In this document: positions 8,849 through 17,848 of the stretch, piece by piece
Layout: each line of letters opens with the position of its first letter
How positions within the stretch are numbered: position 1 is the first letter of the stretch
Assembly: GCA_001005265.1 (NCBI GenBank)
Contig: CP011392.1
Span: forward strand, 1,423,902-1,487,901
Origin: Dehalogenimonas sp. WBC-2
GTDB taxonomy: Bacteria; Chloroflexota; Dehalococcoidia; Dehalococcoidales; Dehalococcoidaceae
Direction of reading: 5' to 3'
DNA: 64,000 bases
The notes under the pieces: model-generated
Databases searched by the model: none
Told to the model about the DNA's origin: nothing
Seen by the model: the letters and a program-made list of their open reading frames with translations, nothing else
Translations under genes and position numbers: made by a program

Positions 8849-9536
8849 CGTCAAGTACTTCCGATCTCCGGCGCCTTATTAACCAGATAATACCGCCAAC
8901 AAGTATGCTGCTAAACATCAATATAAGAATGATGGGCAATATAGACACGTTAATAAGATCGGCTGCTGCCTCACCAAAAATAAGTCCCATTCCTGTAAAA
9001 AATCCCGCCCAGATGACCATGGCCAAGCCTGTGCCCAGGTAAAATCTTCGTACAGGTATTTTGCAAACCCCGGCCATAAATGTCATAGGGGCCATCATCG
9101 CTGGCACAAAACGGCCTCCCAAAATCACCCACCAGGAAGACCCAATTAACCGGTCTTGAACAGCGGTGATGGTTTTGGGCTTCAAACGCAGAAGTTTTTG
9201 TACCCGACCGGTTAGATGGTGCCCAGCCTTACGGCTAACAGTATACAGAGTCATGGAACTCAGGAGAAAAGCCAGAATTGCAGCGCCGATGATTGCCAGC
9301 GCAACATCCACACTTCCGGTAACCATTTTAAACCCGGCATATATCAGAGCCCCTTGAGTGACCCCGGGAGATGGTATACCCCATTCTTTGAGGGCCTGGG
9401 CAATGAATGTAGCCAGGATAATTGCGCCATCGGCTTCGCCAATGCCCGCAAATACAATGTTAGTCTGCACGGGAGGGGTCATAACCGAGATTATTGCACC
9501 ATTGTGGTTATGATTCAATAGATTTAATGTGACCAC
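8838..9536 (-). CDS. DedA/VTT-type membrane protein
   Basis: About 232 residues from GTG 9536, or 214 from ATG 9482. It carries a DedA-like layout: an amphipathic re-entrant segment, FVPAMMAPMTFMAGVCKIPVRRF (the R/G-rich VTT core with F-x-R-F), then two hydrophobic helices and a basic tail. VTT proteins include phospholipid carrier flippases; the substrate is unknown here. The GTG start would overlap the upstream DUF998-like gene by 29 bases. It overlaps the NTP-transferase gene downstream by 11 bases. Confidence 0.78.
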   Translation of the reverse strand: MVTLNLLNHNHNGAIISVMTPPVQTNIVFAGIGEADGAIILATFIAQALKEWGIPSPGVTQGALIYAGFKMVTGSVDVALAIIGAAILAFLLSSMTLYTVSRKAGHHLTGRVQKLLRLKPKTITAVQDRLIGSSWWVILGGRFVPAMMAPMTFMAGVCKIPVRRFYLGTGLAMVIWAGFFTGMGLIFGEAAADLINVSILPIILILMFSSILVGGIIWLIRRRRSEVLDDVF

Positions 9537-10155
9537 TTAACTTCAGCATCTTTATGGATGCAACCTCAATCCAAATGATGGCATTGCTGATCAGCAATAT
9601 CTCCTGCAAGCCAATCAATGACCACCAGGAAATCACAAACAGCCAATTGGCATCCAAGGCAATACCTAGAAGCCCGGTAATAATGGTGTACCACAATAAG
9701 CCATGCCAGGCAGGATTTTTATTAAAACTGGGTGAAATCAGAAAACAGGCCAGTGGAAAGGCCACGGCGACAGTTGAGGCCAGAACTACGTGGATGGAGC
9801 GCTCGGTCGTCCAAAGTTGATGATCGGCGGTAGTGTGAAAAAACACCAGCAGGAAAAAACACCCGCTACACAGATAAAGCAGCGCCACGGCGCTCCTGAA
9901 TCCGTCATGCCATTGGACAGACCGGGAGAGAGCTATTGTGAAAACTAAAGTCATTATGGAAACACAAAGGAAAGCCAGTTGTCCCAGCCAGGCAAATGGA
10001 CCAATGGATAATTCACTTAGTGATTCACCAACAATGTCTGGGTTACCACGCAGGAGTTTGGATAACCCAACAATACCCAAGAATACCAATGGCAGAACGG
10101 CACTGACCAGGGGTAACGCCGATAGGTTAATCTTACATCTCAAAAATCGTATCAA
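9508..10155 (-). CDS. DUF998-type integral membrane protein
   Basis: A 215-residue polytopic protein with about six hydrophobic segments; the early ESLSELSIGPFAWLGQLAF segment and HTTADHQLWTTERSIHVVLA segment fit the DUF998 pattern. Function is unknown. The start is uncertain: TTG 10155 is the longest start and no good ribosome site is visible. It heads a three-gene minus-strand operon with the DedA-like and NTP-transferase genes. Confidence 0.65.
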   Translation of the reverse strand: MIRFLRCKINLSALPLVSAVLPLVFLGIVGLSKLLRGNPDIVGESLSELSIGPFAWLGQLAFLCVSIMTLVFTIALSRSVQWHDGFRSAVALLYLCSGCFFLLVFFHTTADHQLWTTERSIHVVLASTVAVAFPLACFLISPSFNKNPAWHGLLWYTIITGLLGIALDANWLFVISWWSLIGLQEILLISNAIIWIEVASIKMLKLSGHIKSIES

Positions 10156-10366
10156 ATTCTCATTTTCTAATAGAATAGTGAAGGATAGTACATATCAGAG
10201 GTATTAAGACATTATACCGAACAGATCTATCGCGGTAACATGTTGAAGTGTTTGTTTGTACCCTATTCATATCTTCTCAATGATAATTCTTTAGACTAAA
10301 TTTTCTCATTGAGGTGTCCTAATGAACGGCACACAGAGTGTCGTCAGGTAATTCTATTCCAGATTT

Positions 10367-13033
10367 CTAACTATTTTTCGTTATTTTTACAGGACAGGTT
10401 TTATAAGCTGGAGTTTTAGTAACGGGGTCGAGGCTTTGGGGGTTAGCACTAATAAGAGTGTTGGTGGGACATTCGGCAAAATGAAATGACATGGCAACCA
10501 CACCAATCGGCACCGCATCAGTAATTTTAGCTCTCACTTTTAGCTCGGCTAAACGAGAACTAACTCGAACCATTTCTCCGTCAACGATATTAAGCATTTC
10601 GGCGTCCCGAGGATTAACCTGAACCAACTCTTCGCTCATTAAAGTATTCAATCCCTTGACCTTTCGGGTCATGGTTGCGTGGTAGTGATACAGACGGCGA
10701 CCTGTCATTAGCATTAAAGGATAATCTTGATCAGGCATCTCAGCCGGTGGCCGGTATTGCAGTGGAACAAAATGACCTTTCCCACGCGAGAATATCTCGG
10801 AATGAAGAATACAGGTGCCGGGATGGTCTTCACTGGTGCACGGCCATTGCAAGCTGCCATTGTCCAAGCGCCGATAATTTATGCCGCCATAGCTCGGAGT
10901 GAGACTGGCAAGTTCATCCATAATTTGCGAGGCATCGTCGTATTCAAAGCCTTCTGCTCCCATTCTCGAAGCAATTTGAGCTACTATCCACCAATCAGGC
11001 TTACAAATGCCCGGCGGTTCCACAGCTTTCCGGATTCGCTGTACCCGTCTCTCTGTATTGGTGAAGGTACCGTCTTTTTCGGCGAAACAACAAGCGGGGA
11101 AGACGACGTCAGCAAGTTGTGCAGTTTCGTTCAAGAAGATATCCTGAAACACAAAAAAGTCCAACTTATTTAAAGCTTCGATCACATGCGCGCTGTCAGG
11201 GTCAGTCAGAACCGGATTCTCTCCACTGATGTAAAGGGCTTTTATCTCGCCCTGCATGGCTGCAGGTGTCATTTCGGTGAGTTTCATCCCCGGGGCCGGA
11301 GTTAGAGTTGCTCCCCAGGCTGACTCAAATTTTTTCCGCGCTGATTCATCATTAACTGGCTGGTAACCTGGGAACAGATCGGGCAAACAGCCCATGTCAC
11401 AAGCTCCCTGAACATTATTCTGACCGCGTAAAGGGTTAACACCAGAGCCGGGCTTACCAATATTACCCGTCAGCATAGCTAAATTTGCCGTAGCGATAAC
11501 GTTATCCGTGCCATGACTGTGCTCGCAAAGTCCCATAGCATATAAAATCGTAGCCGGTTTATTACTGGCATACATGAGTGAAGCTTCAACGATTAAAGCC
11601 GGTTCAACACCGGTGATTTCCCCAACAAGGTCTAACGGATAATCTTTGAGTTTCTCTTTGAAGTCAGCGAAATTTTCGCAACGTTGATTGATAAAATCAG
11701 TATCCAGCATTCCTTCATTCACGATAACACTCATCATCCCCATGAGTAAGGCGACATCAGTGCCTGAGCGGGGTCTCAACCACAAATCAGCCTCACGAAC
11801 CAAATCAACTTTCATTGGATTGATAACGATGAGTTTGGCACCCTTCCGGACGGTTTGCCGTAATTTCATAGCCAGTACCGGATGAGCTTCAGTAGTGTTG
11901 GTGCCGATAGCCAAAAAACACCGTGCATTATCCAGGTCGTCAATACTATTAGTCATTGCCCCGCTGCCGAATGTAGTAGCCAGACCGGCCACAGTCGGAG
12001 CATGTCACAGACGAGCGCAGTGGTCGATGTTATTGGTGCCCAGTACTACCCTGGCGAATTTTTGTGTAACATAATTCTCTTCGTTGGAACTCCTTGCAGA
12101 AGACACCACACCAATTTCTTCAGGGCGGTACTTTTTGAAGTTGTCAGCCACCAAGTTAAGTGCCTCATCCCATGACGCTTCAATGAATTTACCATCATGT
12201 TTGATGAGCGGAGTCGTAAGCCGGTCCTTATGATTGATAAACTCAGCGATACCATAACGCCCTTTAACGCAGAGACGCCCTTGATTGGAAGACCCTTCAG
12301 GGTCTCCGCGCACACCAGTAACTTTTCCTTTTTTGACACCCAGATACATCTGGCAACCGACGGCACAATAAGAACAAGTAGTTTTAATCTCTCGATCCGG
12401 CCAGACATTTTCCTTTGGGAATAATGCCGCCACAGGGCAATGCACCACACATTCACCACAAGAGTGGCAGATAGATTCTATTAATGGCTTGTCCCAGGCT
12501 GTGGACACACGGCTCTGTAACCCACGATCGACCATCTCAATAGCGTTTATACCAGTAATTTCATCGCAAGTGCGGACACAGCGGGCACACAGTATGCAGT
12601 AATTACGATCCAGTCTAAAGAAAGGATTGCTGTCATCAATGGTTTGAACGCGCTCCGAGTGCGGCAGCCTGCGTTCGGTAACGCCGAGGTGTGCCGCTAC
12701 CTGTTGTAGCTCGCAGCGGGTATTCTTGCCACAGGACAGACAGTCGAGGGGGTGTTCGGCAAGAAGGAGATCAAGCACGGCAAGGCGGGCTTCAAGGAGC
12801 GCCGGAGTTTCGGTATGGACTACCATTCCCTCAGCCACAGGTGTGGTGCAGGCGGTAGGCAAACCGCGCATCTTTTCAATCTCCACTACGCATAGCCGAC
12901 AGCCGCCATAAGGTTTAAGATCAGGCGAGTAACACAGGCCAGGGATATATATGCCACCGTCGCGGGCGGCTTCAAATACCGTTTGCCCTTCCCTGGCCGT
13001 TATCTCCTGGTCATCAATACGCAGTTTAATCAT
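10367..13033 (-). CDS. Formate dehydrogenase alpha subunit, selenocysteine-containing (UGA at 12005-12007)
   Basis: Read through one in-frame TGA, this is one 888-residue molybdo/tungsto-enzyme. Residues 1-80 form a 2Fe-2S domain (CYSPDLKPYGGCRLC); next come the NuoG-type HPLDCLSCGKNTRC region, two 4Fe-4S clusters (YCILCARCVRTC and CHSCGECVVHCP), the catalytic domain with its own 4Fe-4S (CSYCAVGC) and a C-terminal molydopterin dinucleotide domain. TGA falls at residue 343 in NIDHCARL-U-HAPTVAGL, exactly where formate dehydrogenases carry Sec or Cys. The following RNA folds as a bacterial SECIS. The N-terminal domains imply an NAD- or ferredoxin-linked cytoplasmic enzyme. ATG 13033 overlaps the upstream stop as ATGA. 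If UGA is not recoded, two separate fragments result. Confidence 0.9.
11967..11998 (-). promoter_or_regulatory. SECIS element for UGA recoding
   Basis: In the RNA, six bases after the UGA codon, CCGA pairs with UCGG, and inside this GUGGCC pairs with GGCUAC around the five-base loop GGUCU. This is the geometry and loop of the E. coli fdhF SECIS (loop AGGUCU) bound by SelB. Pairing was worked out by hand from positions 11998 down to 11967 on the complement. Confidence 0.8.
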
Positions 13034-13197
13034 GCCACCGCCTCAGGTTTACTCATATCGTAGCAAACAGCACGGGTGCCGGTAGTCTTGATATTGAGTC
13101 TATCAAGCACAGCATTAATTTGCTCCCGGCACACTTATATCTCCCCTTCTGAAACTTTGCCGCATGTAGCAATAGCCGGTTTTAGTACCAATATCAC
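13030..13197 (-). pseudogene. Decayed N-terminus of a NuoF/HydB-type thioredoxin-like ferredoxin domain
   Basis: One reading frame upstream of the formate dehydrogenase reads KPAIATCGKVSEGEI, then TAA (13135-13137), then GTG-started VCREQINAVLDRLNIKTTG and TRAVCYDM, ending in TGA that overlaps the fdh ATG. This matches the start of HydB/NuoF flavoproteins (ATCG, then TGCxxxCY), but the first Cys of the second pair is Thr, a stop interrupts it and the FMN/NADH and Fe-S domains are missing. The part after TAA (13030-13134) could still be translated as a 34-residue peptide with GGGGAG upstream. Family assignment is by pattern and tentative. Confidence 0.45.
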
Positions 13198-13326
13198 ACT
13201 GAAAAAGGGCAAACTATTCTACACAATGAAGACACTCTTCAACCCTCCTTAGCGCAAACAAGAGGGGCATCTGGCACGGTTTTTCGAACACACCCATATT
13301 ATAGGGCATGGCTGAAGACATTAGAA

Positions 13327-13399
13327 TACCCCCAAGGGAATTCGAATCCCTGTTGACGGCGTGAAAGGCCGTTGTCCTAGGCCACTAGACGATGGGGGC
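13327..13399 (-). tRNA. tRNA-Glu (anticodon UUC)
   Basis: The complement folds into a cloverleaf: acceptor GCCCCCA with TGGGGGT, a D arm ending before CTAGGACA, anticodon stem ACGGC/GCCGT with loop CTTTCAC (anticodon TTC), and T arm AGGGATTCGAATTCCCT. No CCA is encoded. This explains most of the otherwise gene-free stretch at 13.2-13.49 kb. Confidence 0.95.
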
Positions 13400-13490
13400 G
13401 TGGCAACTCAGGAAGTATAGCAAAAGGCAGGCTTATTGACAAACCATCTGGAACATAAACACAACGGTATTTGTGTTAAAATAACCCCTA

Positions 13491-14117
13491 ATGCCTGACG
13501 AATCACCCCAAAACGAAGCCGAACCTCAACCGGACGAACATCTAAAGCCCGCTGGTAGTTGGATACAAAGGCGGCTGCTGCCGATTCTTTCTATCGTTGT
13601 GGTTATCGCCATTGTGATTGGTGTTCTTTATGTCTATCGCACCAATCCTGATTTGGCTGAAAAAGTGAAGGAATACGGCTATTTTGGCGCTTTTTTTATC
13701 AGCATGCTTTTAAACGCCACCGTTGTATTGCCAGCGGGGAATTTTTTAATACTGGCAGCTCTGGGTGCCACACTACCGTCACCGACTCTGGTCGGTCTGG
13801 CTGCGGCCATCGGCGCAGCTATCGGTGAAATGACCGGCTATCTTGCTGGTTATTCAGGGCGGGCGGTGGTGCCGCAGCACCACAAATGGTATTTACGCAT
13901 TCATCACTGGCTTGACCGCTACGGCATGTGGGCAATTATCGGGCTTTCCGCTGCGCCCCTATTCTTTGACGTAGCCGGCATTACCGCCGGTGTCATGCGT
14001 TTTTCCGCCAGAAAATTTTTTATTGCCTGTTTTCTTGGCCGCAGCGTATTGTACATTCTCTTGGCCTGGGCAGGTGCGATGGGTTGGGATAAAATTATAA
14101 ACTGGCTGGGGTCTTAA
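13491..14117 (+). CDS. VTT/DedA-like membrane protein
   Basis: A 208-residue protein with an N-terminal hydrophilic segment, one membrane helix (residues about 30-50) and a VTT domain: GYFGAFFISMLLNATVVLPAGN, AAIGAAIGEMTGYLAGYSGR and a C-terminal pair of helices. It resembles the SNARE-associated/VTT membrane family; function unknown. The ATG has no Shine-Dalgarno; TAAAAT at 13477-13482 ends eight bases upstream. Its 3' end overlaps the convergent transporter gene by 23 bases. Confidence 0.82.
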   Translation: MPDESPQNEAEPQPDEHLKPAGSWIQRRLLPILSIVVVIAIVIGVLYVYRTNPDLAEKVKEYGYFGAFFISMLLNATVVLPAGNFLILAALGATLPSPTLVGLAAAIGAAIGEMTGYLAGYSGRAVVPQHHKWYLRIHHWLDRYGMWAIIGLSAAPLFFDVAGITAGVMRFSARKFFIACFLGRSVLYILLAWAGAMGWDKIINWLGS

Positions 14118-15351
14118 CCTTCAGAATAAGCAATCCGCCGATAACAAAATATGTCAGCGTCGCTGCCAGCATAACCTGATAGCCCATATTCACTGATACT
14201 TCGTTGAAATGATCTATTACCGGCCCAATAAGACGGGCCAGGGCGGCTCCGCCGGCAGTAGCCATATTGGCAATTGCCAGATAGCGGGCTTCCTGACCTT
14301 TAATCACCAGGTCAGTGGCCAGGGCCCAATTGGTGACCCCAAAAGTTCCGAGGGCATAACCGCTGACCGCTGCGGCAAAATACAACGCAGTCACCGACGG
14401 CCAAACCAGGATAACTGATATTCCCACTGCACCCAAAAGAGCCGCCGCCAGTGAAAGTTTGGCCTTGCCATAGCGATCCGCTAGAAATCCAGCAGGAAAT
14501 ACCGCCAGTCCCATACCAGCCACAGCCACAATTAGGAAGGCAGCAGTAGCGCCCGCAGGATTAACCACACCAAGAACATCGCGCAAGTAGTACAAAGCGA
14601 ATTGCTGAATAGTAGCACCCGCCATGAAAACCAGCAGACGCGAAGCCAGGAACCAGCCAAACCCCGGTGTTTCATGCAGGTTAAAACGATAACTTGCCAG
14701 CGGGTTCTTAAAGCATGGCAACGCCGAGGTCACTATCGGTTCTTTGAGGTTAAACCAGATATACACAAGCACCAAGCCGATTATTAGAAACAATACCGAA
14801 ATGGCAAGCCATAATCCTTCATTGTTGGTAGCCGAATAATCCGACATGAGACGGCCGATGAGCAGCACGCCGATTGCGCCGCCAAATATCTCCATTAACG
14901 ACTTCAGGGAGGACGCTCGTCCGCGATGGCTCAGCGGAACCAGTTCCGGTAGATAGCCCTGATATGGGCCCTGGGCGGTATTGGAAGCCAGTTGCATCAG
15001 GCAATAGATTACAAAAAGAACTGGGAGTCCATTGGCTAACCCGATACCAGGCAACAGGAATATTAAAGCTATGCCGCCACCCATAACATAGGGCTTGCGG
15101 CGTCCCCAGTGCGTAGTGGTAGCGTCGGAGAGAGCACCGGCTACTGGTTGCGCCAGCATGGCGATGATTAAACCAGTGAAGGTTATAGCTCCCAGAGCTG
15201 TATTCTTTTCAGTTTCGCCGACAAAATCAAGGATGCGGAGCGGCAGAATGATTCCGTGCATACTTTGCGATAGAGCGGTAAAACCCAGTCCCAAAACGGT
15301 TATTTTGACATATTGAGAAATACCAAAACCAATGATTTTAGGCCGTTTCAT
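14095..15351 (-). CDS. MFS transporter, GPH/PucC-like
   Basis: A 418-residue, twelve-helix transporter. Family marks are the loop motif GALSDATTTHWGRRKPY after helix 2, PYQGYLPELVP in helix 4-5, and FLADRYGKAKLS between helices 8 and 9. The GALSD-GRRKPY form is typical of the GPH cation symporter / PucC group, which includes sugar and tetrapyrrole-related carriers. The substrate cannot be told. It is convergent with and overlaps the VTT gene. Confidence 0.82.
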   Translation of the reverse strand: MKRPKIIGFGISQYVKITVLGLGFTALSQSMHGIILPLRILDFVGETEKNTALGAITFTGLIIAMLAQPVAGALSDATTTHWGRRKPYVMGGGIALIFLLPGIGLANGLPVLFVIYCLMQLASNTAQGPYQGYLPELVPLSHRGRASSLKSLMEIFGGAIGVLLIGRLMSDYSATNNEGLWLAISVLFLIIGLVLVYIWFNLKEPIVTSALPCFKNPLASYRFNLHETPGFGWFLASRLLVFMAGATIQQFALYYLRDVLGVVNPAGATAAFLIVAVAGMGLAVFPAGFLADRYGKAKLSLAAALLGAVGISVILVWPSVTALYFAAAVSGYALGTFGVTNWALATDLVIKGQEARYLAIANMATAGGAALARLIGPVIDHFNEVSVNMGYQVMLAATLTYFVIGGLLILKVKTPASL

Positions 15352-15429
15352 GGCGAAAGCTTAACAGAGAGCCCTCGTTTTCTCAATAAATATGAGTTTA
15401 ATACTACCCCCCTTTTAATACCATCGGCT

Positions 15430-15459
15430 TTGCCTGCAAAGTTGCAGTCATGTTAAACT
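15430..15459 (+). promoter_or_regulatory. Promoter of the dUTPase-family gene, leaderless
   Basis: TTGCCT at 15430-15435, 18-bp spacer, extended -10 TGTTAAACT (box 15454-15459). ATG 15467 starts seven bases after the box and no ribosome site is present. Confidence 0.6.
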
Positions 15460-15466
15460 CTCTACC

Positions 15467-15982
15467 ATGACAGTCTTACCAAGCGCAGATTTACGGCGCC
15501 TTATTGAAAATACTCCGCCGCTTCTGTCTGATTTCCTCGATATTGAGCAACAGATCCAACCCAATGGCATTGACCTGACCCTCAGGGAAATATTTGAATA
15601 TTCCGGCCCTGGTACAATTGCTATTGATAACGCAGACCGCAAACTTGCACCGGTTAACTCTCTGGTTTTCGATCAAAACAGCTGCATTCATCTCAAAGAA
15701 GGCCTTTATCTAATCACTTATAACGAGGTGGTAAGTCTACCCAAGGATATTATGGCGCTGGGGCGGGCGCGCTCAAGCCTGCTCCGCTGCGGGGCCGCCA
15801 TCCACACTGCGGTATGGGATGCTGGCTACACGGGACGATCTCAGTCTCTACTCGTGGTTTACAACAAGGAAGGCATCACACTGGAAAAAAATGCCAGATT
15901 GATGCAGTTGGTTTTTTTCCGGCTTTCTGAACCGACGGCTGGCTACTGTGGTATTTATCAAGGGGAAAACATCGGGGCTTAG
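15467..15982 (+). CDS. dCTP deaminase/dUTPase family protein, probably dUTPase
   Basis: A 171-residue trimeric-fold nucleotide hydrolase. It has the N-terminal PNGIDLTL, the GRARSSLLRCG phosphate-binding motif and DAGYTGR, the substrate-binding motif. In dCTP deaminases a catalytic Glu follows in TLEL; here the strand reads SLLVVYN, so the deaminase Glu appears absent and hydrolysis of dUTP to dUMP is more likely. That fits the separate dCMP deaminase at 33.4 kb. The Smr gene is convergent and overlaps by four bases. Confidence 0.75.
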   Translation: MTVLPSADLRRLIENTPPLLSDFLDIEQQIQPNGIDLTLREIFEYSGPGTIAIDNADRKLAPVNSLVFDQNSCIHLKEGLYLITYNEVVSLPKDIMALGRARSSLLRCGAAIHTAVWDAGYTGRSQSLLVVYNKEGITLEKNARLMQLVFFRLSEPTAGYCGIYQGENIGA

Positions 15983-16296
15983 CGATAACTCAGATCAACC
16001 TCAGTGACCCCGCTGCCCCCATGCCAGGTATCGGCAAAACGGTAAGACCGCACTAACGGGTGATCCGTCAGGTAGCGTCCGACCTCCATTTTCAGCACAC
16101 CGGTTCCTTTGCCATGGATAATGCGTACCCGGTAATAACCCCTTTGAAAGCTTGAATGCAGGAACTCATCCAATTTCGGCAGAGCTTCAAGGACGGTAAG
16201 GGCGTGCAGATCCAACTCCGGCGCTATTCCAAAGTTTTGCGGTGGGGGAATGTTGTCTTTTTTTCTTAACAGCTTCCTGTTATGTCTGCTAGCCAT
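15979..16296 (-). CDS. Smr-domain protein
   Basis: A 105-residue protein that is almost only an Smr domain: ELDLHALTVLEAL (the LDLHG-type motif, with Ala for Gly) and VRIIHGKGTGVLK, then YLTDHPLVRSYRFAD. Smr domains are nucleases or nucleic-acid binders; in MutS2 the domain nicks DNA, and stand-alone forms act on RNA in rescue pathways. No MutS2 is adjacent. TGATATAAT lies five bases before the ATG (box 16302-16307), implying a leaderless transcript. Confidence 0.87.
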   Translation of the reverse strand: MASRHNRKLLRKKDNIPPPQNFGIAPELDLHALTVLEALPKLDEFLHSSFQRGYYRVRIIHGKGTGVLKMEVGRYLTDHPLVRSYRFADTWHGGSGVTEVDLSYR

Positions 16297-16515
16297 GCTG
16301 AATTATATCACTTCTTTAAATTACCCATTCGTCTGTTTCTACTACGCACATAAACTGGTTATGCCTGTACGTTCTTGAATCGGGTGATTACTCATCTGGC
16401 AATAATCAATGCCGGTTTCCAAATGCGTTATTAACATTCATTGACACCCCTATGTTCGCGTTTTATACTTCTTCCAAAAGTAATCACTTCAGCTTCACCG
16501 AAAGGGGGAGACAAC

Positions 16516-17823
16516 GTGGACGAGCGCAGTATTGAGGAACGTATCAGGAAAGAAACCGAACGGCTGGCCGCCGAACGGAAACGGCGCACGGCCAAAGAGG
16601 CTGGGGAAACTGAACGCCGGGCTGATGCCGAACGGTTGGCCGCTGAAGCACGAGTAACTGAAGAACAACGCCAAAAAGAGGCTGCCGCAGTAGAAAAAAC
16701 CCGGCTGGCCGAAGTATTAAAAACCGAAGTACGCATCGCTACCGCTGAAGATAAAGCTGCCACGGTATTATCAGAAAAAGAACAAAAACGGCTGGCACAG
16801 CAGCAGGCAAAAGACAGCGAAGCAGCCCGCCGTCGCGCCGAAACTGAAGCTAGAGAGCAACAGCGACAGGCTGAACATGAAGCCAGACTCAAAGCTGAAT
16901 CAGAAAAACAGGCGCAAAAAAAGGCTGACGTCCAGGCTCGATTAGAAAAACAAGAGCGTGAAAAACAGGCCAGGCTGGCCGCCGAAGCGGAAAATGGTGC
17001 CCAGAAAGAAGCTGAGCAACAGGCTAAAATAGAAAAACAAAAGCAGGAGCAGTCTACTAGGGAGCAGGCCGAAGCCGAAAAACTCGTACAGAAAGAGGCT
17101 GAGATCCAGGCTCGATTAGAAAAACAAAAACAGGAACAGGAAGCTAAAGAGAAAATCCAGGCTGAAAAACAGGCGCAAAAGGAAGCTGAACAACAGGCCA
17201 AAATAGAAAAACAAAGGCAAGAACAAGCCGACAGGGATCAGGCCGAAGCCGAAAAACTCGTACAGAAAGAGGCTGAGATCCAGGCTCGATTAGAAAAACA
17301 AAAACAGGAACAAGAAGCTAAAGAGAAAATCCAAGCTGAAAAGCAGGCACAAAAGGAAGCCGAACAACAAACCAAGATAGAAAAACAAAAGCAAGAACAG
17401 GCTGCCAGGGAGCAGGCCGAAGCTGAAAAACGTGCTCGGAAAGAGTCTGGGGGAAGTCCCAAACCTTTGCCGCTGGCTGAGCCGTCACCATCCGTTTCTT
17501 CAACTTCCGGCCCTGCCTCCAACCCGGTTAGGCTAACTCCTGCTGGTATCACGCCCACGCTGGAAGCGCATGAGTTTGATCCCGGTGACTATACCCTGCG
17601 TTTATCTGGTTTCAGTACCGCTTCAATTACCCTATACAAAGAGTCACTGCAGCAGAACGATGGACTCAAACTGGTAATGGTATCCGGTGGTGGTGGCGGC
17701 ATTGATCTCAAACTCAAAGTTGAACGGCCGCTACGCCTGCCTGATCTGGTATCTGGTTTAACCAATATTACTAATGTTGACTACAAGGGGAATCTAATAA
17801 CCGTCAATGGTAAAAAAGGCTAA
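16516..17823 (+). CDS. Long charged coiled-coil protein with C-terminal globular domain
   Basis: About 435 residues from GTG 16516 (GGGGGAG upstream), with an upstream in-frame extension to 16441 possible. Residues about 1-310 are an uninterrupted Glu/Lys/Ala/Gln-rich helix resembling TolA or IF2 linker helices; residues about 185-300 are a 58-residue direct repeat. A Pro/Ser linker follows, then a globular C-terminus (residues about 340-435) with a GGGGG turn and alternating strands. No signal peptide or membrane helix is seen. The function is unknown; a cytoskeletal or spacer role is possible. Neighbouring genes do not help. Confidence 0.7.
   Translation: MDERSIEERIRKETERLAAERKRRTAKEAGETERRADAERLAAEARVTEEQRQKEAAAVEKTRLAEVLKTEVRIATAEDKAATVLSEKEQKRLAQQQAKDSEAARRRAETEAREQQRQAEHEARLKAESEKQAQKKADVQARLEKQEREKQARLAAEAENGAQKEAEQQAKIEKQKQEQSTREQAEAEKLVQKEAEIQARLEKQKQEQEAKEKIQAEKQAQKEAEQQAKIEKQRQEQADRDQAEAEKLVQKEAEIQARLEKQKQEQEAKEKIQAEKQAQKEAEQQTKIEKQKQEQAAREQAEAEKRARKESGGSPKPLPLAEPSPSVSSTSGPASNPVRLTPAGITPTLEAHEFDPGDYTLRLSGFSTASITLYKESLQQNDGLKLVMVSGGGGGIDLKLKVERPLRLPDLVSGLTNITNVDYKGNLITVNGKKG
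17065..17430 (+). repeat. 174-bp in-frame tandem repeat inside the coiled-coil gene
   Basis: CAGGCCGAAGCC and the sequence after it recur at 17065, 17239 and 17413, a period of 174 bp (58 residues). The first two units are nearly identical for most of their length, the third is short and diverged. Recent duplication or recombination-driven length change is likely. Confidence 0.85.
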
Positions 17824-17848
17824 TACAAATTGCCCCTTCGTGCTTGGC

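Noticed and set aside
13436-13441. TTGACA as -35 of the VTT gene at 13491
   Set aside because: The spacing to the TAAAAT box (35 bp) is wrong and no other -10 box follows at 16-18 bp.
16431-17558. Long Ser/Cys/Phe-rich minus-strand frames over the coiled-coil gene
   Set aside because: They are the complement of a repetitive Glu/Lys/Gln-rich gene; composition is an artefact of that codon bias.
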